Assembly (NCBI GenBank): GCA_023451375.1
Contig: JAEXZS010000097.1
Location: 62,001-126,000 of the forward strand
DNA length: 64,000 nucleotides
Reading direction: 5' to 3'
Source of the DNA: Pseudomonadota bacterium
Lineage (GTDB): Bacteria; Pseudomonadota; Alphaproteobacteria; Caulobacterales; Caulobacteraceae
Positions 22,962 to 30,975 of the stretch are shown in pieces (position 1 is the stretch's first letter; every line of letters starts with the position of its first letter). The position numbers and the translations under genes were made by a program. The notes under the pieces were generated by a model. The model made no database searches. It was not told the DNA's origin and worked only from the letters and a program-made list of their open reading frames with translations.

Positions 22962-23299
22962 CCGGCGACGAGGTCCGCGCCCTGCTGCTGTCGTTTCCCG
23001 GCGTGGAGGACGGCGTGTCCTATGGCGAGCCGTCGTACAAGGTGGCGGGTAAGTTCTTCACCTGGATGTGGCCGAAGCCGGGCGACAGCATCGTGGTTCA
23101 CCTGGACAATCTGGATGAGCGCGAGCTGCTGATCGAGATGGATCCGGAGACCTTCCATTTCACCGACCACCATCGGGACTATCCGATCGTGCTGGCGCGG
23201 ATCGCCACGGTCGACTCCGCGTGGCTGAAGGCGGCGCTGGACAGGCGGTGGCGCCGGGTGGCGCCCAAGCGGATGGTCAAGGCGTTCGACGGCGCTTGA
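22958..23299 (+). CDS. MmcQ/YjbR family DNA-binding-fold protein
   Basis: A 113-residue protein with family segments LSFPGVEDGVSYGEPSYKVAGKFFTWM and a DYPIVLARIATVDSAWLKAAL C-terminal half. YjbR proteins have a CyaY-like fold with a double-wing DNA-binding shape but no settled function. It overlaps vapC in an ATGA arrangement, so it is co-translated with the toxin-antitoxin pair. Confidence 0.85.
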   Translation: MTGDEVRALLLSFPGVEDGVSYGEPSYKVAGKFFTWMWPKPGDSIVVHLDNLDERELLIEMDPETFHFTDHHRDYPIVLARIATVDSAWLKAALDRRWRRVAPKRMVKAFDGA

Positions 23300-23358
23300 C
23301 CTGACGCGACGGAAGCGGCGCATGGTCCGTGCGGAATGGAAACGGACTGGGCGGGATC

Positions 23359-24243
23359 ATGGGCCTGAAGGTCGAGGACCGTATCGTCAAGGCGCTGGAC
23401 GACTGGCCGCTGGAGGCGACGCTGTTCCGGCCGGATGCGCCGAGGATGGCGGTGCTGGTGTCGGCGGGAACGGGGTTTCCGCGCGGCTTCTACGCCCGGT
23501 TCGCGCGCTGGATGGCGGCGCGCGGGGCGGTGGTGCTGACCTACGACTATCGCGGCATCGCTGGCTCTCGGCCCGAGGACCTGGCGGCGATGGAGATGGA
23601 CTATCCGGACTGGGGCCGGCTGGACATGCCCGCGGCGCTGAAGGCGCTGAAGGCGGCGGCGCCGGGCCTGCCGATCTTCCATGTCGGTCATAGCGTGGGC
23701 GGGCATTTCGTCGGCTTCATGCCGAATCAGGACCTGATCGGGAAGCACGCCTTCATCTCGGTCGGCACGGGCTGGTGGGGCGGACACCACCGGACCTACA
23801 ACCCCGTGGAGCTGTTCTTCTGGTTCGGCCTGGGACCCAGCCATATCCGGCGGCACGGTCATGTGAAGTCCGGCGGCTGGTGGCGGGGCGCGGACCTGCC
23901 GCGCGGCGTGTTCGAGACCTGGCGGCGCTGGTGCCTGAAGCCGGCCTACTTCCTGGACGAACTGGCGGACGGCCGGCTGGAGCCGCAGCATTTCGCCCAG
24001 GTCCGGGCGCCGATCCGGTCATGGATATTCCCCGACGATCCGATCGCCACGCCCGGCACGGCCGCGCGATTGCTGGAGGCCTATCCGAATGCGATCGGCG
24101 ACATCGTCGTCCGGACGCCCCGCGACTTCGGCGTGAAGCGGATCGGGCACGAGGGCGCGTTCCGCCGAGGAATGGAGCCGTTGTGGGAAGAAATCCTCGA
24201 TTGGTTCGACGACGGCCTTCCGGGCGCGCCGCCGGACGCCTAA
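23359..24243 (+). CDS. Alpha/beta hydrolase (COG4757-type)
   Basis: A 294-residue predicted serine hydrolase. The nucleophile elbow is GHSVGG; LTYDYRGIAGSRPE and VSAGTGFPRGFYARFARWMAA match the COG4757 family of predicted hydrolases. The C-terminal IGHEGAFRRGMEPLWEEILDW supplies the catalytic His. The ATG at 23359 was preferred over one ten codons upstream because it begins the conserved fold. It precedes the aldo-keto reductase by 34 bases on the same strand. Confidence 0.82.
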   Translation: MGLKVEDRIVKALDDWPLEATLFRPDAPRMAVLVSAGTGFPRGFYARFARWMAARGAVVLTYDYRGIAGSRPEDLAAMEMDYPDWGRLDMPAALKALKAAAPGLPIFHVGHSVGGHFVGFMPNQDLIGKHAFISVGTGWWGGHHRTYNPVELFFWFGLGPSHIRRHGHVKSGGWWRGADLPRGVFETWRRWCLKPAYFLDELADGRLEPQHFAQVRAPIRSWIFPDDPIATPGTAARLLEAYPNAIGDIVVRTPRDFGVKRIGHEGAFRRGMEPLWEEILDWFDDGLPGAPPDA

Positions 24244-24277
24244 CTGAGCCAGTCCCCAAGACGCGAAGGAGCGCCCC

Positions 24278-25120
24278 ATGGCCTATGGCGACCAGCCCAC
24301 CCTGAAGGTGGACGACATCGAAATCCCGCTGCTGGGCTTCGGCACCTGGCAGTTGGAGCCCGACGACGCGCGCCGCATGGTCGGCGAGGCCCTGCGCATC
24401 GGCTATCGCCACATCGACACGGCCTGGATCTACAAGAACGAGAAGGCCGTGGGCGAAGGCGTCCGCGATTCCGGGGTCCCGCGCGAGGACGTCTTCCTGA
24501 CCACCAAGATCTGGGTCGACCACTTCCATCGCGACGACCTGCTGAAACAGGCCGAGGAATCGGCGGAGAGCCTGGGGACCACGCCGGACCTGCTGCTGCT
24601 GCACTGGCCCAGGCCGGAGCCGTCGTTCGCGGAGACGCTGGGCGCGCTGAACGAGGCGAAGGACCGGGGGCTGACGCGGTCGATCGGCCTGTCCAACTTC
24701 CCGTCCGAGGAATTCCGTCAGGCGCAGGCGCTGTCGCCGGCCCGGCTGGTCACGAACCAGGTGGAGCACCATCCCTACCTCGGCATCGACCTGCTGGTGC
24801 AGACGGCCGAGGAGCTGGGGTCGTCGATCACCGCCTGGTCGCCCCTGGCCCAGGGCAAGATCGCCGACGACGCCACGATCAGCGAGATCGCCAGGGCGCA
24901 CGGCAAGACCAACGGTCAGGTGACCCTGCGCTGGCTGATCCAGAACCGCGTCATCGCCATTCCGCGCACCGCCAAGGAAAGTCGGGCGCGGGAGAATTTC
25001 GACATCTTCGACTTCGAACTGTCCAGCGAGGAGATGCAGCGGATGGACGCGCTGGATCGCGGGGAGCGGCTGGGTCCCTGGCTGGACCCGGCGTTCGAAT
25101 GGGACAAGACTGACGCCTGA
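24278..25120 (+). CDS. Aldo/keto reductase
   Basis: A 280-residue NADPH-dependent oxidoreductase of the AKR5-like group. The catalytic tetrad is Asp47 and Tyr52 (HIDTAWIYKNE), Lys77 (TTKIW) and His109 (LLLHW). The cofactor site is near IPRTAKESRARENF. GAAGGAGCGCC provides the ribosome-binding site. Likely substrates are small aldehydes or 2,5-diketogluconate-like compounds, but specificity cannot be read from the sequence. Confidence 0.92.
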   Translation: MAYGDQPTLKVDDIEIPLLGFGTWQLEPDDARRMVGEALRIGYRHIDTAWIYKNEKAVGEGVRDSGVPREDVFLTTKIWVDHFHRDDLLKQAEESAESLGTTPDLLLLHWPRPEPSFAETLGALNEAKDRGLTRSIGLSNFPSEEFRQAQALSPARLVTNQVEHHPYLGIDLLVQTAEELGSSITAWSPLAQGKIADDATISEIARAHGKTNGQVTLRWLIQNRVIAIPRTAKESRARENFDIFDFELSSEEMQRMDALDRGERLGPWLDPAFEWDKTDA

Positions 25121-25138
25121 TCGATCGGGAGGCGCGAC

Positions 25139-25801
25139 ATGGTGCGGGAACGGGACCGTCCACGGCTGTGGCGCGCCGCCTTCGCGGTGATCGGCTGGAG
25201 CGCCCTGGCGCTTCAGTATGTGCTGATGATCGGGCCGGCGGACGGCTGGGCGGTGCTGGAACGGACCGTCAACTTCTTCAGCTTCTTCACCATCCTGAGC
25301 AACGTCCTGGTCGCCCTGGCCTTCACCGGCCCGCTGCTGAACGGCGAGCGGCGACTGGCGCGGTGGAGCGCCGGCGAGGGGGTGCGCGCGGCGGTGGCGA
25401 TGTACATCGTGGTGGTCGGGGTCGTGTACCACTTCATGATCGCGCCGTATTGGCGGCCGGAGGGTCTGAACTTCGGCGTCAACGTGGTGCTGCACTACGT
25501 CATGCCGGCCGCCTTCGTGCTGGATTGGCTGTGGTTCACGCCGAAGGGGCGGCTGCGGTGGGTCGATCCGGTGAAGTGGCTGGCGTTTCCGCTGGCCTAT
25601 GCGGCGTGGACGCTGGTCCATGGGCTGGCGACGCACTGGTGGCCCTACGGCTTCGTCGACGTCGACGCGCTGGGTCTGCCGCGCGTGCTGGCGACCTTCG
25701 CCGGGCTGCTGGTCTTCTTCCTGGGGGTGGGGCTGACCCTCGCGGGGCTGGATCGCGCCTTTGGACGCGCGGCGCGTGACAGCGGCCCGCGTCCCGCCTA
25801 A
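25139..25801 (+). CDS. Pr6Pr family membrane protein
   Basis: A 220-residue protein with about six hydrophobic helices. The segments ERTVNFFSFFTILSNVLVAL, VYHFMIAPYW and ATHWWPYGFVDVDALG match the bacterial Pr6Pr/FAR-17a-like family of unknown role. It starts 18 bases after the aldo-keto reductase with GGGAGG upstream, and UbiD follows 10 bases after its stop, so the three genes are likely one transcript. Confidence 0.78.
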   Translation: MVRERDRPRLWRAAFAVIGWSALALQYVLMIGPADGWAVLERTVNFFSFFTILSNVLVALAFTGPLLNGERRLARWSAGEGVRAAVAMYIVVVGVVYHFMIAPYWRPEGLNFGVNVVLHYVMPAAFVLDWLWFTPKGRLRWVDPVKWLAFPLAYAAWTLVHGLATHWWPYGFVDVDALGLPRVLATFAGLLVFFLGVGLTLAGLDRAFGRAARDSGPRPA

Positions 25802-25811
25802 GCGTCGCGGC

Positions 25812-27341
25812 ATGGCCTACAAATCCCTGCGTGACTTCATCGAGCAACTGGAAGCCCAGGGCGAGCTGGCAAGGGTCAGCGAGCCGGTCTCGACGGTCCT
25901 GGAGATGACCGAGATCCAGACCCGGCTGCTGCGGAACGGCGGGCCGGCGGTGCTGTTCGAGAAGCCTGTCATGCCCGACGGGACGATCAGCCCCATCCCC
26001 TGCCTGGCCAACCTGTTCGGCACGGTCAAGCGCGTCGCCATGGGCGTGACGCTGGAGGGCAAGAGCCGCGCCACGGCCGGGGAACTGCGCGAGGTCGGGG
26101 AACTGCTGGCCTTCCTGAGGAATCCGACGCCGCCGCGCGGCTTAAGCGACGCCATGGAGATGCTGCCGCTGGCGCAGACCGTCATGTCGATGCGGCCCAA
26201 GACGGTGAAGAAGGCGCCGGTGCAGGAGGTGGTGCTGAAGGGCGACCAGATCGACCTGACCGCCCTGCCGGTCCAGTCGTGCTGGCCGGGCGAACCGGCG
26301 CCCCTGATCACCTGGGGCCTGGTGGTGACCAAGGGACCGTCGGACGAGCGGGAGGACGACTTCAACCTGGGCATCTATCGGATGCAGGTGCTGGGCAAGG
26401 ACAAGGCCATCATGCGCTGGCTGGCCCATCGCGGCGGGGCCCAGCACTACGCCCGGCACAAGAAGGCCGGCAAGCGCGAGCCCCTGCCCTGCGCCGTGGT
26501 GCTGGGCGCCGATCCGGGCACCATCCTGGCGGCGGTGACCCCGGTGCCGGACACCCTGTCGGAATATCAGTTCGCCGGCCTGATGCGCGGCGGCAAGGCC
26601 GAGCTGGTCGCGTGCAAGACGGTCCCGCTGATGGTCCCGGCCCAGGCCGAGATCGTGCTGGAAGGCCACGTCCTGCTGGACGAGTTCGAGGACGAGGGTC
26701 CCTACGGCGACCACACCGGCTACTACAACTCGGTCGAGAAATTCCCGGTCTTCCAGGTCAGCGCCATCACCATGCGCCGCGACCCCATCTATCTGACCAC
26801 CTTCACCGGGCGGCCGCCGGACGAGCCCAGCGTGCTGGGCGAGGCGCTGAACGAGGTCTTCATCCCCCTGCTGCGTCAGCAGTTCCCCGAGATCGTCGAC
26901 TTCTGGCTGCCGCCCGAGGGGTGCAGCTACCGGATCGCCGTGGTGTCGATGAAGAAGGCCTATCCCGGCCATGCCAAGCGGGTGATGCTGGGCGTCTGGA
27001 GCTATCTGCGGCAGTTCATGTACACCAAGTGGGTGATCGTCGTGGACGACGACATCGACGCCCGCGACTGGAAGGACGTCATGTGGGCCATCTCGACCAA
27101 GATGGACCCGGCGCGCGACATCACCGTGATCGAGTCGACGCCCATCGACTATCTGGACTTCGCCAGCCCTGAGAGCGGGCTGGGCTCGAAGATCGGCCTG
27201 GACGCGACGGACAAATGGCCGCCCGAGACGAAGCGCGAATGGGGCGAGGAGATTCGCATGGACGAGGCGGTGGTCGAGAAGGTCAGCGACATGTGGAGCC
27301 GGCTGGGACTGCCCGGTGACGGAGCGCCGATCTGGAAGTAG
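25812..27341 (+). CDS. ubiD: UbiD family decarboxylase
   Basis: A 509-residue prenylated-FMN-dependent decarboxylase, close to the usual length for UbiD. It starts MAYKSLRDFIEQLEAQGEL. QSCWPGEPAPLITWGLVVT, NLGIYRMQVL, MRWLAHRGGAQHY, EGPYGDHTGYY, and EVDxC-like NEVFIPLLRQQFPEIVDFW are family signatures, with KWVIVVDDDIDARD near the C-terminus. UbiD removes the carboxyl group from 3-polyprenyl-4-hydroxybenzoate in ubiquinone synthesis. The UbiX partner is not in the window. The start at 25812 is chosen over the upstream open frame, which overlaps the preceding gene. Confidence 0.93.
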   Translation: MAYKSLRDFIEQLEAQGELARVSEPVSTVLEMTEIQTRLLRNGGPAVLFEKPVMPDGTISPIPCLANLFGTVKRVAMGVTLEGKSRATAGELREVGELLAFLRNPTPPRGLSDAMEMLPLAQTVMSMRPKTVKKAPVQEVVLKGDQIDLTALPVQSCWPGEPAPLITWGLVVTKGPSDEREDDFNLGIYRMQVLGKDKAIMRWLAHRGGAQHYARHKKAGKREPLPCAVVLGADPGTILAAVTPVPDTLSEYQFAGLMRGGKAELVACKTVPLMVPAQAEIVLEGHVLLDEFEDEGPYGDHTGYYNSVEKFPVFQVSAITMRRDPIYLTTFTGRPPDEPSVLGEALNEVFIPLLRQQFPEIVDFWLPPEGCSYRIAVVSMKKAYPGHAKRVMLGVWSYLRQFMYTKWVIVVDDDIDARDWKDVMWAISTKMDPARDITVIESTPIDYLDFASPESGLGSKIGLDATDKWPPETKREWGEEIRMDEAVVEKVSDMWSRLGLPGDGAPIWK

Positions 27342-27353
27342 GCGCGGGCGCAT

Positions 27354-27372
27354 GTTATTACGTCGTTAGAAC
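27354..27372. promoter_or_regulatory. Candidate MazE operator
   Basis: GTTATTACG and CGTTAGAAC flank a central T as an imperfect inverted repeat (seven of nine pairs), ending 11 bases before the mazE ATG. Position suits antitoxin autoregulation; binding is inferred. Confidence 0.45.
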
Positions 27373-27383
27373 GGAGTGCGCTG

Positions 27384-27650
27384 ATGTCCTCGGCCATACG
27401 CAAGATCGGAAACTCGGCGGGCGTGATCCTGCCCAAACCCGTGCTGGAATCGCTCGGCGCCAAGCTGGGCGATCGGATCGATTTCGTCGCCGAAAATGGG
27501 CGAGTTTTCTTGTCACCCGTTGTCGCTGACCCGCGCGAAGGTTGGGAGGAGGACTCCAAGCGTCTGGGCGCGTTGGGCTTGACCGATGAAGATCAGGAAT
27601 GGCTCGAAGCGCCGCTCAATACCGACGCCGAGAAGGACTGGGAGTGGTGA
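27384..27650 (+). CDS. MazE-type antitoxin (AbrB fold)
   Basis: An 88-residue protein starting MSSAIRKIGNSAGVILPK, the typical MazE/PemI AbrB-type N-terminus that binds DNA, followed by an acidic tail (EEDSKRLGALGLTDEDQEWLEA) for toxin binding. AACGGAG lies upstream of the ATG. Its stop overlaps the start of mazF. Together they form a type II toxin-antitoxin module. Confidence 0.88.
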   Translation: MSSAIRKIGNSAGVILPKPVLESLGAKLGDRIDFVAENGRVFLSPVVADPREGWEEDSKRLGALGLTDEDQEWLEAPLNTDAEKDWEW

Positions 27651-27961
27651 AACGGGGCGAGGTCTGGCTGGCCCGTCTCGACCCGACGGAAGGGAGCGAA
27701 ATTCGCAAGACCCGGCCCTGTCTGATCGTCTCGCCGGATCGTCTCAGCCACCACGATATCTTCATCGTCGCCCCGATGAGTTCTGGCGACCGCGCCGCGC
27801 GTTTCCGTGTCGAAGTCGTCTTTCAGGGCCGACACGGACGCGTCCTGCCCGATCAGATCCGAACGGTCGCCCGCAGCCGATTGATCCGTCGGTTGGACAG
27901 GCTGGATGATCACTACGTCGCTGAGGTTCTCGGCATTTTGAGATTGATGTTTGAGGATTGA
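27644..27961 (+). CDS. MazF-type endoribonuclease toxin
   Basis: A 105-residue PemK/MazF toxin starting at a GTG doublet (27644 or 27647): VKRGEVWLARLDPTEGSEI, then KTRPCLIVSPD and VLPDQIRTVARSRL. The Arg in KTRP and the Thr/Arg in DQIRTV correspond to the RNA-cleaving residues of the family. AAGGA stands six bases before the first GTG. The start overlaps the mazE stop by several bases, ensuring coupled synthesis. Confidence 0.88.
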   Translation: MVKRGEVWLARLDPTEGSEIRKTRPCLIVSPDRLSHHDIFIVAPMSSGDRAARFRVEVVFQGRHGRVLPDQIRTVARSRLIRRLDRLDDHYVAEVLGILRLMFED

Positions 27962-28021
27962 CCGCCGGCGGCAGGTCGCGTTTGTGAGGCGCCGTATGTG
28001 GGCGTTTTGCCGGGGGGCGAC

Positions 28022-28654
28022 GTGAGCGCGTTCGAATTCTTCTTCAGCTTCTACGGCCTGCTGCTGGGGCTATCGGTCGCCGAACTCGTGGGCGGGTTCG
28101 CGCGGGTGCTGCATGAGAAGCAGCGCATCCGGTTCGGCCTGCTGACGCCGATGCTGGCGCTTTTCGTGGCCATCGACATCGCCACCTTCTGGAACCAGGC
28201 CTGGGTCATCTTCCGGGGCGCGCCGTTCAACACCTTCGTGCTGCTGATCTCCTTGTCGATCGCCGCGACCTTCTACGTCGCCGCCAGCGTGACCTTCCCG
28301 CGCGTGTCGGCAGAGGGCGGCAACGAGAGGATCGATCTGGACGCCCACTTCTGGGCCCATCGGCGGCTGGTGTTCGGCTGCATCCTGGCCGCCAACCTGA
28401 TCGTGGCCGTGATCGTGATCATCCTGGCCCAGCTCAACCCCGACTTCGCCCGGATCGCCAGTTCGGTTCGCCTGTGGGTCGGGGTCGCGATCTTCGTCGT
28501 CGGAACCGCCACCGCCGCTTTCGCGCCGTGGCGCCGGGTCGTGGTCGGCGCCCTGATCGTCGTGCTGATCTACAGCCTGTGGGGCATGGCGAATTCGGCC
28601 GCCGTTCTGGTCAAGGCCGGCGGGTGGGCGCCCGCGCTGGGCGGCGGCGGTTGA
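28022..28654 (+). CDS. Multi-pass membrane protein, function unknown
   Basis: A 210-residue protein with about six hydrophobic helices, starting at GTG 28022 (SAFEFFFSFYGLLLGLSVAE) with GGGGGG just upstream. The ORF extends 24 bases upstream to another start lacking support. FWNQAWVIFRG lies in the second helix-loop. I do not recognise a characterised family. It sits 60 bases after mazF and 38 bases before the M14 peptidase on the same strand. Confidence 0.68.
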   Translation: MSAFEFFFSFYGLLLGLSVAELVGGFARVLHEKQRIRFGLLTPMLALFVAIDIATFWNQAWVIFRGAPFNTFVLLISLSIAATFYVAASVTFPRVSAEGGNERIDLDAHFWAHRRLVFGCILAANLIVAVIVIILAQLNPDFARIASSVRLWVGVAIFVVGTATAAFAPWRRVVVGALIVVLIYSLWGMANSAAVLVKAGGWAPALGGGG

Positions 28655-28692
28655 AACCTTGTCAGGCCGACCCAATCGGCTCACGAAAGGCC

Positions 28693-30525
28693 ATGCAGTC
28701 CCCTCTCCTGGTTTCGGCCCTGATGGCCGCCATTGCCTGTAGCGTGAGCCCCGCCATGTCCCAGTCGCTGCCCAACGCCGCCCCGTGGGATCAGGCTTTC
28801 CTGCCGCCGGCCCCGGCGTGGGAAGGCGCGTCGAGGGCGTTGCTGCGCGACGCCTCCGACCCGTGGGTCACGGCGTTCGAGGCCGATCCGGCGCATGACT
28901 TCAGCCCGAACTACGTCGACACCCGCGCGTGGTTCGACCGGCTGGACCAGGCCAGCGACCTGATCCGCATCGAACAGTTCGGCGTCTCGCCGGAGGGGCG
29001 GCCGATCTATGCGGTGATCGCGTCGAAGGATCAGGCGAGCTTCGATCCGGCCAAGCCGGTGCTGATGATCCAGGCCGGCATCCACCCCGGCGAGATCGAC
29101 GGCAAGGACGCGGGCATGATGCTGCTGCGCGACATCGCCCTTTATGGCAAGGACGGGCTGCTGGACCGGGTGAACCTGATCCTGGTCCCGATCCTGAGCG
29201 TCGATGGGCACGAGCGGTCCGGCCCCTATTCCCGCCCCAACCAGCGCGGGCCGCGCATCCAGGGCTGGCGCAACACGGCGACCAACCAGAACCTGAACCG
29301 CGATTATCTGAAGCTGGACCAGCCCGAGATGCGGGCGGTGCGCGCGCTGATCCTGAAGCACCGGCCGGACCTGTACGTCGACGTCCACGTCACCGACGGC
29401 ATGGATTACCAGTACGACGTCACCTACGGCTTCAACGGCGAGAACGGGACGTTCAGCCGGTCGCCCAACAGCTCGGCCTGGCTGGACGGCGTGTTCAAGC
29501 CGGCGATGAACGCGGCGCTGGAAGCGCAGGGCCACATTCCCGGCGAACTGGTGTTCGGCATGGACGACGACGATCCGAAGGCCGGGCTGAACGACGGCGG
29601 CCTGGGCGAGCGGTTCTCCAACGGCTGGGGCGCGGCCGCGCACGTGCCGACCATCCTGATCGAGAACCATAGCCTGAAGCCGCACGAGCAGCGGGTGCTG
29701 GGGACCTACGTCTTCATCGAGGCGGCGATGCGCCTGCTGGCCGATCAGGGCGCGGCGCTGCGGGCGGCCACCGAACAGGACCGGGCGCTGCGTCCGGCGG
29801 AGATCCCGACGAACTTCGAGCAGGAGGCGACGCCCGCCTCCGTCCGGGCCTTCAAGGGCATCCGCTACGAGATGTACGACAGCCCGGCGTCGGGCCGACG
29901 CGAGGTGCGCTGGCTGGGCGAGGCCGATCCTGAAATCTGGCGGCTGCCGTTCTACGGCTCCAAGCCGACGCTGACCCTGAAGCGGCCGACGGCCTATTGG
30001 GTCCCCGGCCATCGCGCCGACATCATCGAGCGGCTGAAGGCGCACGGGATCGAAATGGAGGCCGTGACGGAGCCGCGCGTCGTCGGCGTGTCCATGCTGC
30101 GCCTGGTCGATCCGAAACTGGCCGCGCGGGCGAACGAGGGCCACGTCCAGGCCTGGGTCGAGGCGGTCGAGGCGGAGCGGCGCGACTGGACCTTCCCCGC
30201 CGGGTCGGTGCGCGTGCCGACCGATCAGCCGCTGGGCGACATCGTCGTCCTGCTGCTGGAGCCGCAGTCGAACGAGAGCTTCTTCGCCTGGGGCCTGTTC
30301 CCGGAGGTGCTGAGCCGGGTGGAATACATCGAGGCCTACGCCATCGCGCCGCTGGCCGACCGGATGCTGGCGGCCGATCCTGCGCTGAAGGCCGAGTTCG
30401 AGACGAAGCTGTCGGCCGAGCCGGACTTCGCCGCCGACGCCCAGGCGCGGCTGGGCTGGTTCTATGAGCGGACCCCCTTCTACGACGACCGCTATCTGCT
30501 TTATCCGGTCGCGCGCGAGGACTGA
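28693..30525 (+). CDS. M14 family zinc carboxypeptidase, secreted
   Basis: A 610-residue exported peptidase. The signal peptide is MQSPLLVSALMAAIACSVSPAMS. Zinc ligands are His131 and Glu134 (GIHPGEIDG) and His232 (DVHVTDG); the substrate-binding NRDYLK and TILIENH segments fit M14. The C-terminal third, after about residue 400, is an extra domain seen in the large bacterial members. It probably trims peptides in the periplasm or outside the cell. Its stop overlaps the ATG of the MAPEG gene. Confidence 0.87.
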   Translation: MQSPLLVSALMAAIACSVSPAMSQSLPNAAPWDQAFLPPAPAWEGASRALLRDASDPWVTAFEADPAHDFSPNYVDTRAWFDRLDQASDLIRIEQFGVSPEGRPIYAVIASKDQASFDPAKPVLMIQAGIHPGEIDGKDAGMMLLRDIALYGKDGLLDRVNLILVPILSVDGHERSGPYSRPNQRGPRIQGWRNTATNQNLNRDYLKLDQPEMRAVRALILKHRPDLYVDVHVTDGMDYQYDVTYGFNGENGTFSRSPNSSAWLDGVFKPAMNAALEAQGHIPGELVFGMDDDDPKAGLNDGGLGERFSNGWGAAAHVPTILIENHSLKPHEQRVLGTYVFIEAAMRLLADQGAALRAATEQDRALRPAEIPTNFEQEATPASVRAFKGIRYEMYDSPASGRREVRWLGEADPEIWRLPFYGSKPTLTLKRPTAYWVPGHRADIIERLKAHGIEMEAVTEPRVVGVSMLRLVDPKLAARANEGHVQAWVEAVEAERRDWTFPAGSVRVPTDQPLGDIVVLLLEPQSNESFFAWGLFPEVLSRVEYIEAYAIAPLADRMLAADPALKAEFETKLSAEPDFAADAQARLGWFYERTPFYDDRYLLYPVARED

Positions 30526-30935
30526 TGATGAGCGAATCCGTGATGCACGCCCTGCAGGCCGCCGCCCTCTGGAGCGGCCTGATGATCCTGCTGATGCTGG
30601 TGCTGTCGGGCATGGTGGTCAGCGGGCGGCGCAAGCACCTGGTGTCGTTCGGCGACGGCGGCCATCCCGACCTGCTGGCGGCCAGCCGCGCCTTCGGCAA
30701 CTGCGTGGAGTACGCCACGCCGGGCATGGCGGCGCTGGGGCTGCTGGCCCTGGTCAGCGGCCAGCCGTGGATGGTGCATGCGGTCGGCGCGAGTCTGCTG
30801 GCGGGACGGATCGTCCACGCGCTGGGCCTGCTGCTGCAGACCGGCCCGTCGATCGGCCGGGTGCTGGGCATGGCGCTGACGTGGATCGCGCTCTTGGCGG
30901 CGGGCGTCGGCCTGATCGCCTACGGGGTGCTGTGA
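30525..30935 (+). CDS. MAPEG family membrane protein
   Basis: A 136-residue protein with four hydrophobic helices. The MAPEG motif region is visible as RAFGNCVEYATPGMAALGLLAL, followed by the AGRIVHALGLLLQ helix. Eukaryotic relatives conjugate glutathione or make leukotrienes; bacterial YecN-like members are uncharacterised. The start ATGATG overlaps the M14 stop by one base. It lies 40 bases before the PmbA-like gene. Confidence 0.85.
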   Translation: MMSESVMHALQAAALWSGLMILLMLVLSGMVVSGRRKHLVSFGDGGHPDLLAASRAFGNCVEYATPGMAALGLLALVSGQPWMVHAVGASLLAGRIVHALGLLLQTGPSIGRVLGMALTWIALLAAGVGLIAYGVL

Positions 30936-30975
30936 CGCCGGTTGCGGCGACCGAGGGGGTCCGCCATATCGGGGC

